This document shows positions 25,947 to 35,393 of a stretch of DNA of 64,000 nucleotides, piece by piece. A program made the translations under genes and the position numbers. The notes under the pieces were generated by a model. That model was not told the origin of the DNA and did no database searches. It worked only from the letters and a program-made list of their open reading frames with translations. The stretch spans positions 1 through 64,000 of the forward strand of contig JAJPJK010000002.1 in assembly GCA_021324265.1 (NCBI GenBank). The letters run 5' to 3'. Each line of letters opens with the position of its first letter. The stretch's first letter is position 1. This stretch comes from Thermoproteota archaeon (GTDB lineage Archaea; Thermoproteota; Thermoprotei; Gearchaeales; Gearchaeaceae).

Positions 25947-27091
25947 TCCATTTCCCACATTTGTTTAGCGAGCTTGCCTTCATATTTGAAGACATTTACG
26001 AGTTCTTTAGCATTTTCTCTTTTTTCCCTGAATACCGTTAAGAATTTATTAATTTTCTCCACGAGTATCTGTTTCAATTCACCAGAAAGCATTTTACCAC
26101 TGCGATAATCCTCTTCAATTTTCTTTATTTTTGCATCATCTTCTTCGAAGAAGTAATATAACCATTGAAAGCTTACGTCCACTTCTGGATTTCCTCCAAG
26201 TTTACGGTGTAATTCTATCGTAGCTTGCCCACCTGAGTATGCATGTTTCATTATTTTACTACTAACAGTCTTTTCATCATCTTTTAGAAATATGCATGTC
26301 TCAGGCTTGGAAGTACTCATTTTTTCCCATATTCCAGTAAGCGCAGGTATGAGCTTAAGATGAAGGGCGGCAGTTTTATAATAGCCCATACCTTCAGCTA
26401 TATCGCGCTGAATTCTCCAGTAAGGATCCTGATCTATGCCTGCAGGTATGAGGCATCTTCTTTTCTCAAAGAAAGTAGGGGCCATTTGTATTGCAGGATA
26501 AAAGATAATGCCTATATTGGTTGAATTTTCGAAACCGAATACTGCCTTTGCCAAAGAAAAGTTTATCTTTTTCGCTATTCTCAAAGCTTTGGGATAGAGC
26601 TTTGAAATGTATTCAGTGTCTTGAAAGATGAAAGTCCTGTTTTCATCGAAGCCCACTGCTATTATATCGAGGATATTATCATATGCCCATTTCTTTGTAG
26701 CATCTTCATAAGTGAGATCATCTCTTTGGAGGTATCTCTCTTCATCTGCGATCATAATGTAGACATTGACCTTGAATTTTTCCTGGAGCCATTTTGTTAA
26801 GTAAAAAGGTAATATGTGGCCGATATGCATAGGCCCTCCAGGCGCTCTTCCTGTATAGAGGAAAAATCCTTGACCACTCTTTATGTCCTTGAGGATGAGT
26901 TCGAAGTCTCTATGGGAAAACACTATGTTTCTTCTAAAGAAGATATGCATTTCACCTGCAAGAGAAGCAAGTTCATTCTTTAGTGTCTCATCGAATGCTT
27001 TTGTCCCGAATTGTTCAATTAATTTATTGTAATCTATTTTACCTTTGGCTTCCCAAGGAGTAATGCTAAAGTCCTCCACAATATAGACCAC
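25943..27091 (-). CDS. trpS: Tryptophanyl-tRNA synthetase
   Basis: A 382-residue class I synthetase of archaeal/eukaryotic type, charging tRNA-Trp. The HIGH element is 'PMHIGH' (87-92) and the KMSKS loop reads 'KMSTS'. 'AGIDQDPYWRIQRD' is the typical TrpRS dimer and active-site segment. Start is GTG at 27091, three bases after the inositol-phosphatase-like gene's stop, and the end overlaps the THEP1 start by 4 bases. Confidence 0.95.
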   Translation of the reverse strand: MVYIVEDFSITPWEAKGKIDYNKLIEQFGTKAFDETLKNELASLAGEMHIFFRRNIVFSHRDFELILKDIKSGQGFFLYTGRAPGGPMHIGHILPFYLTKWLQEKFKVNVYIMIADEERYLQRDDLTYEDATKKWAYDNILDIIAVGFDENRTFIFQDTEYISKLYPKALRIAKKINFSLAKAVFGFENSTNIGIIFYPAIQMAPTFFEKRRCLIPAGIDQDPYWRIQRDIAEGMGYYKTAALHLKLIPALTGIWEKMSTSKPETCIFLKDDEKTVSSKIMKHAYSGGQATIELHRKLGGNPEVDVSFQWLYYFFEEDDAKIKKIEEDYRSGKMLSGELKQILVEKINKFLTVFREKRENAKELVNVFKYEGKLAKQMWEME

Positions 27092-27094
27092 CTG

Positions 27095-27895
27095 CTAATC
27101 ATTTTCGAGCATAATAGCTTTTATCTTTTTCGCAAGTTCAATGTTATTAATACCCAATACTGCAATCCTTTTGTTATCGAGTAATTTCATTCTATCTATT
27201 TCTTCTCCCATTACTTCAACATAACCACCCGCAACCTTTATCATGAATAACCCTCCGACAAGGTCTAGAAACCTCACTCTCGGTGTTGGAGCTATGAATG
27301 CATCAAGCCTACCAGCTGCAACGTATGCGGTATCTAAAGCTATGGCTCCCAAAAATCTTATGTATCTTACAGATTCCAAAATTTTATTCAATCGATTAAC
27401 AAATTTGAGGTTTTCTTTTGTTAGTTTGACATCTATGCTAGCTATAACATCGTTGAGATCTTTTGTATTTGATGTCTTCACTTCTTTACCGTTCAATAAG
27501 ACTCTTTCTCCATCGCATAAGAATAACTCTCCTCTAATGAGATCAATTGTACCCGCAGCAACAACATCTTTAAACTCATTACCGTTAGCTATAGCTATTG
27601 TACTTGCACAAAATGGTAAATCTCTTGCGGTGTTTGTACTTCCATCTACGGGGTCTATGATCGCGATCCCTTTACCGTGGCCGTCAATAATGCCTTTTTC
27701 TTCAGTTAGTATTGTACCTACGTAATTCTTTAACTCTTGTACTATTGTTCTTTCCACATAATCATCGAAAAACATTGTAACATCGCCTCCGTAACCCCTC
27801 GATTGACTTTCTTTAAATCTTTTGTCTTTTTTCGCTTCATTGAATGCAGCTTGGGCTGTTATGAGTGTTTTTTCTATTAAATCCAATTTGTTCAT
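27095..27895 (-). CDS. Inositol monophosphatase / fructose-1,6-bisphosphatase family protein
   Basis: A 266-residue lithium-sensitive-type phosphatase with 'TEEKG' and the metal-binding 'IIDPVDGSTNTARDLPF' motif; the second motif near the end is degenerate ('RVRFLDLVGGLFMI' instead of WDxAAG). Archaeal members hydrolyse inositol-1-phosphate and sometimes fructose-1,6-bisphosphate. The altered second motif leaves the substrate uncertain. First gene of the minus-strand run toward trpS. Confidence 0.8.
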   Translation of the reverse strand: MNKLDLIEKTLITAQAAFNEAKKDKRFKESQSRGYGGDVTMFFDDYVERTIVQELKNYVGTILTEEKGIIDGHGKGIAIIDPVDGSTNTARDLPFCASTIAIANGNEFKDVVAAGTIDLIRGELFLCDGERVLLNGKEVKTSNTKDLNDVIASIDVKLTKENLKFVNRLNKILESVRYIRFLGAIALDTAYVAAGRLDAFIAPTPRVRFLDLVGGLFMIKVAGGYVEVMGEEIDRMKLLDNKRIAVLGINNIELAKKIKAIMLEND

Positions 27896-27934
27896 TGTTT
27901 ATCCTAATTGTATCCGTATATAAGACTCTGTAAG

Positions 27935-28008
27935 TGGGGTCGCCAGGATTTGAACCTGGGGCCTCACGGTCCCAAGCCGTGCATTCTACCAAGCTAAACT
28001 ACGACCCC
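27935..28008 (-). tRNA. tRNA-Pro (TGG)
   Basis: On the minus strand: acceptor 'ggggtcg' pairs with 'cgacccc', anticodon stem cacgg/ccgtg encloses loop 'cttggga' with anticodon TGG, and the T arm is 'ccaggttcaaatcctgg'. No intron and no encoded CCA. A/T-rich 'aaattaaaatt' upstream is a likely promoter. Confidence 0.95.
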
Positions 28009-28063
28009 CTCAATTTCATTATTTAAAAACCAATTTTAATTTATCTTCTGCTTAAATGGAATT
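28009..28063. promoter_or_regulatory. Divergent promoter region, tRNA-Pro / sua5
   Basis: A 55-base gap with 'tatttaaaaacc' and 'aattttaattta', the latter about 21-32 bases before the sua5 GTG and 24-35 bases upstream of the tRNA-Pro gene, so one A/T box may serve both directions. Confidence 0.4.
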
Positions 28064-29098
28064 GTGAAAACAAAGGTAATAAAAGTAAACCCATTTCATC
28101 CCGATCAGGAGATAATAAAGGAAGCTTCAGATTTGATCCTTAAAGGTGAGCTCGTCGCTTTTCCAACAGAAACAGTCTACGGTTTAGGTGCGGACGCAAC
28201 TAATTCTAATGCGGTTAGAAAGATTTTTTTGGTAAAGGGAAGGCCACCGGATAACCCGCTAATTGTACATATAGCAAGGCATGAAGAAATTAATGAAGTA
28301 GCCATTAAGATCCCAGAAAGAGTTTACGAATTGGCCAAGCGATTTTGGCCTGGCCCTTTAACTTTTATTTTATATCGAAGCCAAAAGATTGTTGATGAAG
28401 TATCTGCAGGGCTAGATACTGTTGCTGTTCGTTGCCCAAGCCATCCGGTAGCGAATATGCTAATTATACAAAGTGGTAAACCAATCGCGGCTCCAAGTGC
28501 CAATAAATCAGGAAGGCCTAGTCCTACAAGAGCCGACCACGTTCTAGAAGATTTCAAAGGTGAAATACCACTTATTTTGGATGCAGGCCCTACGCTATAT
28601 GGTGTTGAATCAACAGTCATAGACATGACAAAAGACCCTCCTGTTTTGCTTAGGCCAGGCGCTATGCCTATTGAAGAAGTGGAAAAATACATCGGCGAAA
28701 TTGTAATACCTGATTTTGCAAGAGGATATGGTAAATATGAAGGTAAGGCATTATCACCTGGTATGAAATACAGGCATTATTCTCCAAACAAACCTTTGAT
28801 ACTCGTAGAGGGTGAGAATAAAGTTGCTGTGATTAAAGATTTACTAAAAGAGAATCCAAGATCGGGCTTGGTTCTTACAAAAGAAACTGCAACGCATTTC
28901 AAAGATCATAAAGAAATGATCATCATTGGCAGCAAGGAAAATCTCTACGAGGTCGCCTATAACCTTTTTTCTTCATTACGAGCTATGGATAAACGAAATG
29001 TTGAAATCATAATAACAGAAGATGTATCTGAAGTTGGTATAGGACTTGCTGTCATGAATAGGCTAAGAAAGGCAGCATCTAAAAATATAAGAGCATGA
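28064..29098 (+). CDS. sua5: Threonylcarbamoyl-AMP synthase (Sua5)
   Basis: A 344-residue two-domain Sua5. The YrdC domain (about 1-205) has 'GELVAFPTETVYGLGADA', 'KGRPPDNPLIVH' and 'APSANKSGRPSPT'. A linker with 'SPGMKYRHYSPNKPL' leads to the smaller Sua5 domain. It makes the TC-AMP used for t6A37 in tRNAs reading ANN codons, with Kae1 and Bud32 encoded elsewhere. Starts at GTG; no ATG is available in frame nearby. Confidence 0.95.
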   Translation: MKTKVIKVNPFHPDQEIIKEASDLILKGELVAFPTETVYGLGADATNSNAVRKIFLVKGRPPDNPLIVHIARHEEINEVAIKIPERVYELAKRFWPGPLTFILYRSQKIVDEVSAGLDTVAVRCPSHPVANMLIIQSGKPIAAPSANKSGRPSPTRADHVLEDFKGEIPLILDAGPTLYGVESTVIDMTKDPPVLLRPGAMPIEEVEKYIGEIVIPDFARGYGKYEGKALSPGMKYRHYSPNKPLILVEGENKVAVIKDLLKENPRSGLVLTKETATHFKDHKEMIIIGSKENLYEVAYNLFSSLRAMDKRNVEIIITEDVSEVGIGLAVMNRLRKAASKNIRA

Positions 29099-29114
29099 TT
29101 ATATCTTTAAACGC

Positions 29115-30050
29115 ATGAAGTACACTACACTTGGCTATCTTGATGTTAAAGTATCCGTGATAGGATTAGGTTGTTGGCAATTCGGAGATCCTAATTGGGG
29201 TTGGGGAAAAGAATTGAATGAGGAATTAGCCATTAAAATAATACATGAGGCATACAATCTCGGAATAAATTTCTTCGATACAGCAGAGATTTACGGTGAT
29301 GGCGTTTCTGAAACTGTATTAGGAAAGGGGCTTAAAGAAATACGAGATAACGTTGTAATAGCTACGAAGGTTTCGCCTTCCCATCTTCGCTATAAAGATG
29401 TTTTGAAAGCATGTGAAAATAGTCTGAAGCGTTTGAATACTGATAGGATTGATTTATATCAGATTCACTGGCCAAACTTCTACATACCACTCAAAGAAAC
29501 CGCTCAAGCCATGGATGAGCTTTACAAACAAGGTAAAATTAAGGCCGTTGGAGTTAGTAATTTTCCTGTGCCGATGATCAAAGAATTTAAAAAGAATCTC
29601 AAAGTAGCCCCTTTGGTTTCAAATCAAGTTCAGTATAATTTAGTTGAACGTCTTGTTGAGAAAGAAATAGCAAAATACTGTAGGAGAAATGGAATGAGTA
29701 TAATAGCATATAGCCCTTTAGCGCAGGGCTTATTGACGGGTAAATATTCATCCTCAAACATACCAACTGATGCTATAAGAAGAAATAAGGCATGGTTTAG
29801 AAAGGAAAATTTAGACAAAATAATGAACTTATTAAGAGAACTTGAATCCCTTTCCAATAAATACAATAAGAAAATCAGTCAGATTTCCTTGAACTGGTTG
29901 ATATCGCATCCCAATACAATAGCTATACCAGGCGCAAAAACCCTTGAACAGTTAAAGGAGAACGTTGAGAGTTGTGATTTTGAACTCAGTAAAAGTGATT
30001 TCAAATATATTTCAAGGATAAGCGAAAACCTTGACTTAGACTATTTTTAG
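29115..30050 (+). CDS. Aldo-keto reductase
   Basis: A 311-residue TIM-barrel NADP-dependent oxidoreductase. The catalytic tetrad is visible as Asp/Tyr in 'FFDTAEIYGDG', Lys in 'VIATKVSP' and His in 'YQIHWP'. The C-terminal 'ISWLNWLISHP'-like region and 'AIPGAKTLEQLKENV' bind cofactor. Physiological substrate cannot be told from sequence. Sixteen bases after sua5, possibly co-transcribed. Confidence 0.92.
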   Translation: MKYTTLGYLDVKVSVIGLGCWQFGDPNWGWGKELNEELAIKIIHEAYNLGINFFDTAEIYGDGVSETVLGKGLKEIRDNVVIATKVSPSHLRYKDVLKACENSLKRLNTDRIDLYQIHWPNFYIPLKETAQAMDELYKQGKIKAVGVSNFPVPMIKEFKKNLKVAPLVSNQVQYNLVERLVEKEIAKYCRRNGMSIIAYSPLAQGLLTGKYSSSNIPTDAIRRNKAWFRKENLDKIMNLLRELESLSNKYNKKISQISLNWLISHPNTIAIPGAKTLEQLKENVESCDFELSKSDFKYISRISENLDLDYF

Positions 30051-30159
30051 TTGGTATTAGCCTTAAAATTTTAGGGCAGCTTTTCTTGGCCTGATATACT
30101 AATCCGTAAGAAAGAATAACTTTTAAGTTTTTTAGCCTAGTAAATTATTCTATTTGTTC
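30051..30159 (+). promoter_or_regulatory. Intergenic region with promoter of beta-CASP gene
   Basis: A 109-base gap. 'aacttttaagttttttag' about 25-42 bases before the ATG at 30160 is the likely TATA region. I looked for a small RNA or hairpin in the rest and found none I can support. Confidence 0.35.
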
Positions 30160-32031
30160 ATGAAACTCAAGTTCATAAGTGGGTGCTCCGCAGGTAAGCC
30201 GAATTTATTAACGCTAGTCAAAGATAGTGGGAAAGTAGTGGTCTTTGATTGTGGCTTCCAGAATGAAATGCCGGATTTTAGCAAGATTGAAGGCGAAGTA
30301 GAGGAGGTCTTCATAACTCATGCACACGCAGACCACATAGGCGGGCTTACAATGCTTAAACGCATGTTTCCTAAGGCCAGAATATTTATGAGTGAACCTA
30401 CGCTGGAGATAGGAAAAATAACTATTGGAAGCCTTGAGATCATGAACAAATACAAAATACCACAATCTGAGATCGAAGAGGTTATGAGTGATGTCGAAAC
30501 AGTCAAGGATGGAGTCCCCTTAAAGTTCGATGAATACAAAGTCCTACCGATATATGCTGGCCATTTACTTGGGGCGCTTTCTTATCTAATTAAATTTGAT
30601 TCTATGACAGTGCTCTATACAGGAGATGTAAGTGTTTCAGAATTACCTCTTGCTGGAAAGCTTGAAATATTGCAGGGCAATATAGATCTTTTAATATCTG
30701 AGACGAACTTCAGTTTAGGTTTTGATACATTTAGTTCAGCTGTTGAGAAAATTGCACAAATGGTTGCAGCTGCTACAAAAGTGAAGGGAAGGATTATCAT
30801 GCCTATGCCTGCTGCTGGAAGAGCTCAAGAGATTGCGATCTATCTTTCCTACAAGATGCTAAATGGGGAAATTCCGCATACAACAATCTATGTTGATGGA
30901 AGCATAAAGGATGTTATGAAGATATACGATAGATATAGTTCCTATTTAAGGGGTTATCTTGCTGAATATTATTTCAAGGTTCGATCCTCAGGCCTAATAA
31001 AGCTAGTAAGCGACGATATGCGTAAGGATTTGGTAAAAAATGAAAAGCCTCTCATAGTTTTGACTACTTCAGCGAATATGAAATATGGTCCAAGCTTATA
31101 TTACGCTGAGGAAGTTTTCTTAGATGAAAATTCAACAATATTATTTACAGGAAGAGTTGATGACAAGACGCTGGCTAAGCGCATAATAAATTCAAAGAAG
31201 GGCGAGCTGGTTGAGTTTAAGGGTATAGCATTAAGCAGAAAGTGCAATGTTTTGATAAACGAGGTAAATGAACATGGAAATGCATCCGATATGCTTGATA
31301 CCATCAAGAAGATAGGTATTAAATCTCTAATTCTGATGCATGGCAATGATGTTGTGAAGCAATACATGAGTCAGTTCTTCATAAAAGAAAATCCGCGCTT
31401 CTTTCTCATAGAACCTCTTGAAGGAGATTTGATAAACTTAGCTATTATATTCAATCTTGCCAGAAGTCAGAAGGCATTCTTGGATGAGGAATTCTTTGAA
31501 GCATTAATCGAGAGAATCATAGAAGCTATAAGATCCGATTATGATAAGGGTAGAATGCTTACAAGGGATTACGTTCAAGATGTTTTGAATAAGAATGATA
31601 TAATTTTAGAGATAAGAAATATAGAAAAAGCTAAGCAGTTCTTTTTCATAGCATTCAGATATGCTGTTAAATACTCCTATAAGGATTCGAGAATAGATTT
31701 CAAGTTTGTAAGTGATTTCTTGGAGGTGATTTCAGAGATAATCTCAGATATCTTAGGCAAAAGCAATTCGAATAAACTATTTGCTCAATTGGGCGAGACA
31801 GCAGCTAAATTCTTTAAAAATTTGGTTCTTAAGGGAGGAACGCTCAAAGCTGATTTAGGAATTAAGATCCAGTCACTTGAGAATTTGAAGGACATTCTAA
31901 ACGATTTCGAAACTAATTTCTCTCGCTTCGGAATTAAGGCGCCCAGTGTTGGAGAAATAAAGAAATTATGCGAGCAAGAACTCATTGTAGATAATACATA
32001 CAGAAATAATTACCTTAGGGTGTTCGGTTGA
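30160..32031 (+). CDS. Beta-CASP metallo-beta-lactamase nuclease with long C-terminal extension
   Basis: A 623-residue protein. The N-terminal metallo-beta-lactamase domain has 'ITHAHADHIGG' and 'LYTGDVSVSE'; the beta-CASP insert has 'MPMPAAGRAQEIAIYL' and 'TTSANMKYGPSLYYAEE', with later His motifs 'EHGNASD' and 'LMHGND'. Such proteins are endo- or 5'-3' exoribonucleases in archaea (aCPSF/RNase J relatives). It lacks KH domains, and residues about 430-623 form a helical extension I do not recognise. The ATG at 30160 is preferred to the TTG used in the track. Monocistronic. Confidence 0.82.
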   Translation: MKLKFISGCSAGKPNLLTLVKDSGKVVVFDCGFQNEMPDFSKIEGEVEEVFITHAHADHIGGLTMLKRMFPKARIFMSEPTLEIGKITIGSLEIMNKYKIPQSEIEEVMSDVETVKDGVPLKFDEYKVLPIYAGHLLGALSYLIKFDSMTVLYTGDVSVSELPLAGKLEILQGNIDLLISETNFSLGFDTFSSAVEKIAQMVAAATKVKGRIIMPMPAAGRAQEIAIYLSYKMLNGEIPHTTIYVDGSIKDVMKIYDRYSSYLRGYLAEYYFKVRSSGLIKLVSDDMRKDLVKNEKPLIVLTTSANMKYGPSLYYAEEVFLDENSTILFTGRVDDKTLAKRIINSKKGELVEFKGIALSRKCNVLINEVNEHGNASDMLDTIKKIGIKSLILMHGNDVVKQYMSQFFIKENPRFFLIEPLEGDLINLAIIFNLARSQKAFLDEEFFEALIERIIEAIRSDYDKGRMLTRDYVQDVLNKNDIILEIRNIEKAKQFFFIAFRYAVKYSYKDSRIDFKFVSDFLEVISEIISDILGKSNSNKLFAQLGETAAKFFKNLVLKGGTLKADLGIKIQSLENLKDILNDFETNFSRFGIKAPSVGEIKKLCEQELIVDNTYRNNYLRVFG

Positions 32032-32066
32032 TATCTTAATAAGCTAAACTGGGAAATTAAAAAATA

Positions 32067-32169
32067 GCGGGAGTCATCTAGCCTGGCAATGATGCCGGAC
32101 TCATAATGCAAGGCCTAGGGCAGGCATGCGTGGAATCCGGTGTCCCGGGTTCAAATCCCGGCTCCCGCA
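32067..32169 (+). tRNA. tRNA-Met (CAT), elongator type, with 29-nt intron
   Basis: Acceptor 'gcgggag'/'ctcccgc', T arm 'ccgggttcaaatcccgg', anticodon stem ccgga/tccgg with loop 'ctcataa' after splicing. An intron at 32106-32134 interrupts between positions 37 and 38. The anticodon stem lacks the GGG/CCC pairs of archaeal initiator tRNA, so it is elongator Met; a lysidine/agmatidine-type tRNA-Ile(CAT) is less likely. 'tcttaata' about 25 bases upstream is a promoter candidate. No encoded CCA. Confidence 0.87.
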
Positions 32170-32249
32170 TCTAAGAAATTTGTTTGGGTGAAATTTTCCT
32201 CTTTATTATGTGGCAAACTTTTTCTTTTTGGTCTATCTAATTTTAATGA

Positions 32250-33296
32250 ATGAAAATAGCAATAATAGGTGCAGGCCCTGCAGGCTCGAATTGTGCATAC
32301 TGGGCCGCAAAGGAAGGTCATGACGTTTATTTATTCGAAAAGGAGAAGGTACTAGCCAATAAACCGTGCGGTGAGGCAATTTTTGGTGAAGCATTCAATT
32401 TCACTCCTATTAAGCCCAATGAATCAAAGTGGGCTCTAAATTATATTTATAGAGCGGAGATATACTTCGAAAATGATCTTTTACTAGAAACTGAAACTAA
32501 GCCACTTGATGGCTATATAGTAAATAAGAGGGCATTTTTGGAAGAAATTGTTGAAGAGGCTAAAGCTCAGGGAGCAAAATATTTTAGAGAAGCTTTTGTT
32601 GATGAAAAAAGTTTCGATCTAGTAATAGATGCAGGAGGCTATACTTCGACCTTTGCTAGAAGAAAAGGTCTTTCCTATGACGGTTTTAAATTTTCTCCAG
32701 CTCTTCGTGGTTATGGTAAGACAGATAAGATAAGAGATGATACACTATATTTTCAAGTTTACGATTTTGGTTATGCTTGGATCTTTCCTTATGGAGAAAA
32801 TTTCTGCAATTTTGGCATCGGAGGTCACGTAAATTCCAGAGATGTTCTTCTTAACCATCTTTTTAAGTTTTTAAAGTTGTTTGATGTCGAAGTTAGCTCA
32901 AAGATTGAAGGAGCTCCTTTCCCTTCAAACGGTCCTCTCAGCGAACTTACAATCGGTAATATTCGTGTTGTTGGCGATACGGCGGGAATGGTAATGCCTA
33001 TAAGCGGTGAAGGTATCAGGTTCGCATTATATGCAGGAAGCATATGTTTTAAAGAAAACTATGAGAAACTCTTTCAGGCAAAATATGGGGAAAAATTAAG
33101 GACTGGGAAGAAAATTTTGGATCTATGGCTTCATATGACATTAGAAGATATAAAGGAGCTCATAAGAACGGTTGACCCCTCTGTTCTTGCGAAAGTATTT
33201 ATTGAAGGAGAAAAACCCAATGCCTTAGAGGGTATTAAGTTACTAAGGAGACCGAAGTTGTTTAGTAAAACAATCAAGTCTCTTTATTTAAGTTAG
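32250..33296 (+). CDS. Geranylgeranyl reductase-family FAD oxidoreductase
   Basis: A 348-residue flavoprotein with an N-terminal Rossmann 'IIGAGPAGSNCAYWAA', the 'KPCGEAIFGEAF' substrate-side motif and 'VVGDTAGMVMPISGEGI', the second FAD-binding motif. Archaeal members hydrogenate the geranylgeranyl chains of membrane ether lipids; this one may do so or reduce another isoprenoid. It is somewhat short for the digeranylgeranylglycerophospholipid reductase group, so exact substrate is open. Confidence 0.87.
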   Translation: MKIAIIGAGPAGSNCAYWAAKEGHDVYLFEKEKVLANKPCGEAIFGEAFNFTPIKPNESKWALNYIYRAEIYFENDLLLETETKPLDGYIVNKRAFLEEIVEEAKAQGAKYFREAFVDEKSFDLVIDAGGYTSTFARRKGLSYDGFKFSPALRGYGKTDKIRDDTLYFQVYDFGYAWIFPYGENFCNFGIGGHVNSRDVLLNHLFKFLKLFDVEVSSKIEGAPFPSNGPLSELTIGNIRVVGDTAGMVMPISGEGIRFALYAGSICFKENYEKLFQAKYGEKLRTGKKILDLWLHMTLEDIKELIRTVDPSVLAKVFIEGEKPNALEGIKLLRRPKLFSKTIKSLYLS

Positions 33297-33313
33297 TAAT
33301 TTTAAAATATTTA

Positions 33314-34285
33314 ATGGTTGGCTGGGTCGATATACTAACAGCAAAACAAGCTCGATTCTTCAAATATTTCATTGATAAGTATGGTCTTTTAGCTACTACA
33401 AGGGAGTATAGTGAGAGCTTAGCCGCAATAAGATCGCTTAATATAGATTGCACAGTGATAGGAAGACATGGTTCAACAGTTTTGGAGAAAATGATCAATA
33501 GTATAGAAAGAAGCCGAGAATTACTTAACTGGTATCTTAAAAATAAGCCAAATTTTCTTGTCTCACACGGAAGTGTTGAAGGAAATAGATTGGCCTTTCA
33601 AGCAGGAATACCGATTTTCGATTTCAATGATTCTCCTGAATCGATGTTCGCCTCTAGACTCACCTCACCTTTAGCAACTTATATGATCGTTCCTCAAGGA
33701 TGTGGAAATGAATTCAAAAAATATGGAGCGCAGCAGATAATTGAATATGAAGGTCTCACACAAGTTACATGGTTAAAAAGACACGATTATAATGAAGAAT
33801 ATCTTAAATCCTTTAATCTCAATGATAAGAAAATCACAGTTATAGTAAGAGAACCTGCATATCTCGCTTCCCATGTCGAGTCCGATTCTAATACTTTTAA
33901 AACCGTATTATCTGAACTCAGGAAATTGAGTGATGAAATCAATCTCATAGAGCTGGAGAGATACAAGGGTAAGTTTCTCGATGTTCCAACATTGCTCACG
34001 AAAACAGATATAGTAATAGCCACAGGTACAATGGTTGGCGAAGCGATCGTGAGCGGTGTACCATTGGTAATAGATTATTTACCGATATTGCAATTCATGT
34101 ATAGACGTTTTTCGAAAGAAGAATATTTCAAGCATATAACTCAACCAAGCATGATAATTGCCAGCGTAAAGGAGTTTTTGAAGAATCCTATGCCTAGAAG
34201 GGAGCCTTTATACAACAAAATGGAGGATCCCATGGACATTTTTGATGAGCTTCTGAGAGAAAAGTTTCCTCATTTGCTTGGATGA
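33314..34285 (+). CDS. DUF354 family protein
   Basis: A 323-residue protein recognised as DUF354 by 'GWVDILTAKQARFFKYF', 'VIGRHGSTVLEKM' and the C-terminal 'IATGTMVGEAIVSGVPLVID' region, which resembles the nucleotide-sugar side of GT-B glycosyltransferases. No function is proven for the family. It overlaps the following UPF0282 gene by 4 bases, and follows the geranylgeranyl reductase-like gene by 17 bases, so a lipid or cell-surface role is conceivable only by context. Confidence 0.85.
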   Translation: MVGWVDILTAKQARFFKYFIDKYGLLATTREYSESLAAIRSLNIDCTVIGRHGSTVLEKMINSIERSRELLNWYLKNKPNFLVSHGSVEGNRLAFQAGIPIFDFNDSPESMFASRLTSPLATYMIVPQGCGNEFKKYGAQQIIEYEGLTQVTWLKRHDYNEEYLKSFNLNDKKITVIVREPAYLASHVESDSNTFKTVLSELRKLSDEINLIELERYKGKFLDVPTLLTKTDIVIATGTMVGEAIVSGVPLVIDYLPILQFMYRRFSKEEYFKHITQPSMIIASVKEFLKNPMPRREPLYNKMEDPMDIFDELLREKFPHLLG

Positions 34286-35247
34286 ATATAAAAATAATCG
34301 GTGGTGAAACCCTAGGTACAAGAAGTTTAGCGACTTTAGTTGAATGCTCAAGTACTAAAGTTCTCATCGATCCAGGTGTTGCCTTAGGACCTAGATTTAA
34401 CCTTTTACCTCATCCCTTTGAGTATGAAGCACTTTATAGGACTAGGAAGGAAATAGAAACTCAAGCTGAACAAGCTGATCTCATATTCATTTCTCATTAT
34501 CATTTCGATCATTTCACACCTTTCTGGGCTGAAATAGATAATGTATGGACTTTCGCGGATTGGAAAAGTGCTAAGAAAATATACTCAGGAAGAGAAGTTC
34601 TACTTAAGGATCCTTATGAGAATATAAATAACAGTCAGAAGGGAAGAGCGTCTCAGTTTATTCCTAACTTGAAGAAAATCGCCAAATCTGTGCGTTCTGC
34701 AGATTCCAAGGAGTATATGTTTGGTAGCACAAAGTTGGTCGTTTCTGAGCCAGTTCCTCATGGTGAAGAAGGCACGCCGCTGGGCTATGTTATAATGTTG
34801 GAAATCGAAGATAAAGGAGAAAAGTTCCTCTTTGCCTCAGATATCGAGGGCCCTATAAGTGAAAAAGTTTTTGAAAAAATAGTGAATTTGAAACCTGATA
34901 TTTTATTCCTGAGCGGTCCTCCATTATATTTATTAGGAAGCAAACTATCTGATTACAATTTTTCAAGAGCCCTTAACAATCTTTCAAAATTGACTTCACA
35001 TATAGATATCATCATTTTAGATCACCATCTTTTCAGGAGCTCTGAAGCATTGAAATATGTGAGTGAACTGAAGGAAAGAGCTGATTCATATGGTTCGTTT
35101 ATCATGACGATTTCTGAGTTCAATGGTTCTACGATGAAAATGTTAGAGGCAAAAAGGAAAGAACTTTATGAAGACTACCCACCAAGCAAGGCCTTTATGG
35201 AATGGACGAGAAAAAAGATTGGTCTTCCACCAATAAGCTTAGAATAA
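34282..35247 (+). CDS. UPF0282 metallo-beta-lactamase fold protein
   Basis: A 321-residue MBL-fold protein of the archaeal UPF0282/COG2248 family. Metal residues appear in 'ISHYHFDHFTPFW', 'PVPHGEEG', 'FASDIEGPI' and 'ILDHHLFRS'. No characterised activity that I can name. ATGA overlap with the DUF354 gene indicates coupling. It ends two bases before the convergent tRNA-Arg gene. Confidence 0.87.
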   Translation: MNIKIIGGETLGTRSLATLVECSSTKVLIDPGVALGPRFNLLPHPFEYEALYRTRKEIETQAEQADLIFISHYHFDHFTPFWAEIDNVWTFADWKSAKKIYSGREVLLKDPYENINNSQKGRASQFIPNLKKIAKSVRSADSKEYMFGSTKLVVSEPVPHGEEGTPLGYVIMLEIEDKGEKFLFASDIEGPISEKVFEKIVNLKPDILFLSGPPLYLLGSKLSDYNFSRALNNLSKLTSHIDIIILDHHLFRSSEALKYVSELKERADSYGSFIMTISEFNGSTMKMLEAKRKELYEDYPPSKAFMEWTRKKIGLPPISLE

Positions 35248-35249
35248 GG

Positions 35250-35322
35250 CGGGCCCAATGGGATTCGAACCCATGTCGCTGGCTCCGAAGGCCAGCGCTC
35301 TATCCTGCTAAGCTATGGGCCC
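35250..35322 (-). tRNA. tRNA-Arg (TCG)
   Basis: Minus strand: acceptor 'gggccca'/'tgggccc' with discriminator G, anticodon stem ctggc/gccag around loop 'cttcgga' giving TCG, T arm 'catgggttcgaatcccatt'. No intron, no encoded CCA. Confidence 0.95.
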
Positions 35323-35393
35323 TAATTAGAAATTCATCCATCTAAGCTTAAATTTAACAATTTATTTATACGATCATACATTTACTCTAATTG

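Noticed and set aside
27243-27725. 160-residue plus-strand ORF
   Set aside because: Antisense shadow of the inositol monophosphatase-like gene.
32170-32249. Possible small RNA between tRNA-Met and the reductase gene
   Set aside because: No C/D or H/ACA-type boxes or stable hairpin; only A/T-rich promoter-like sequence.
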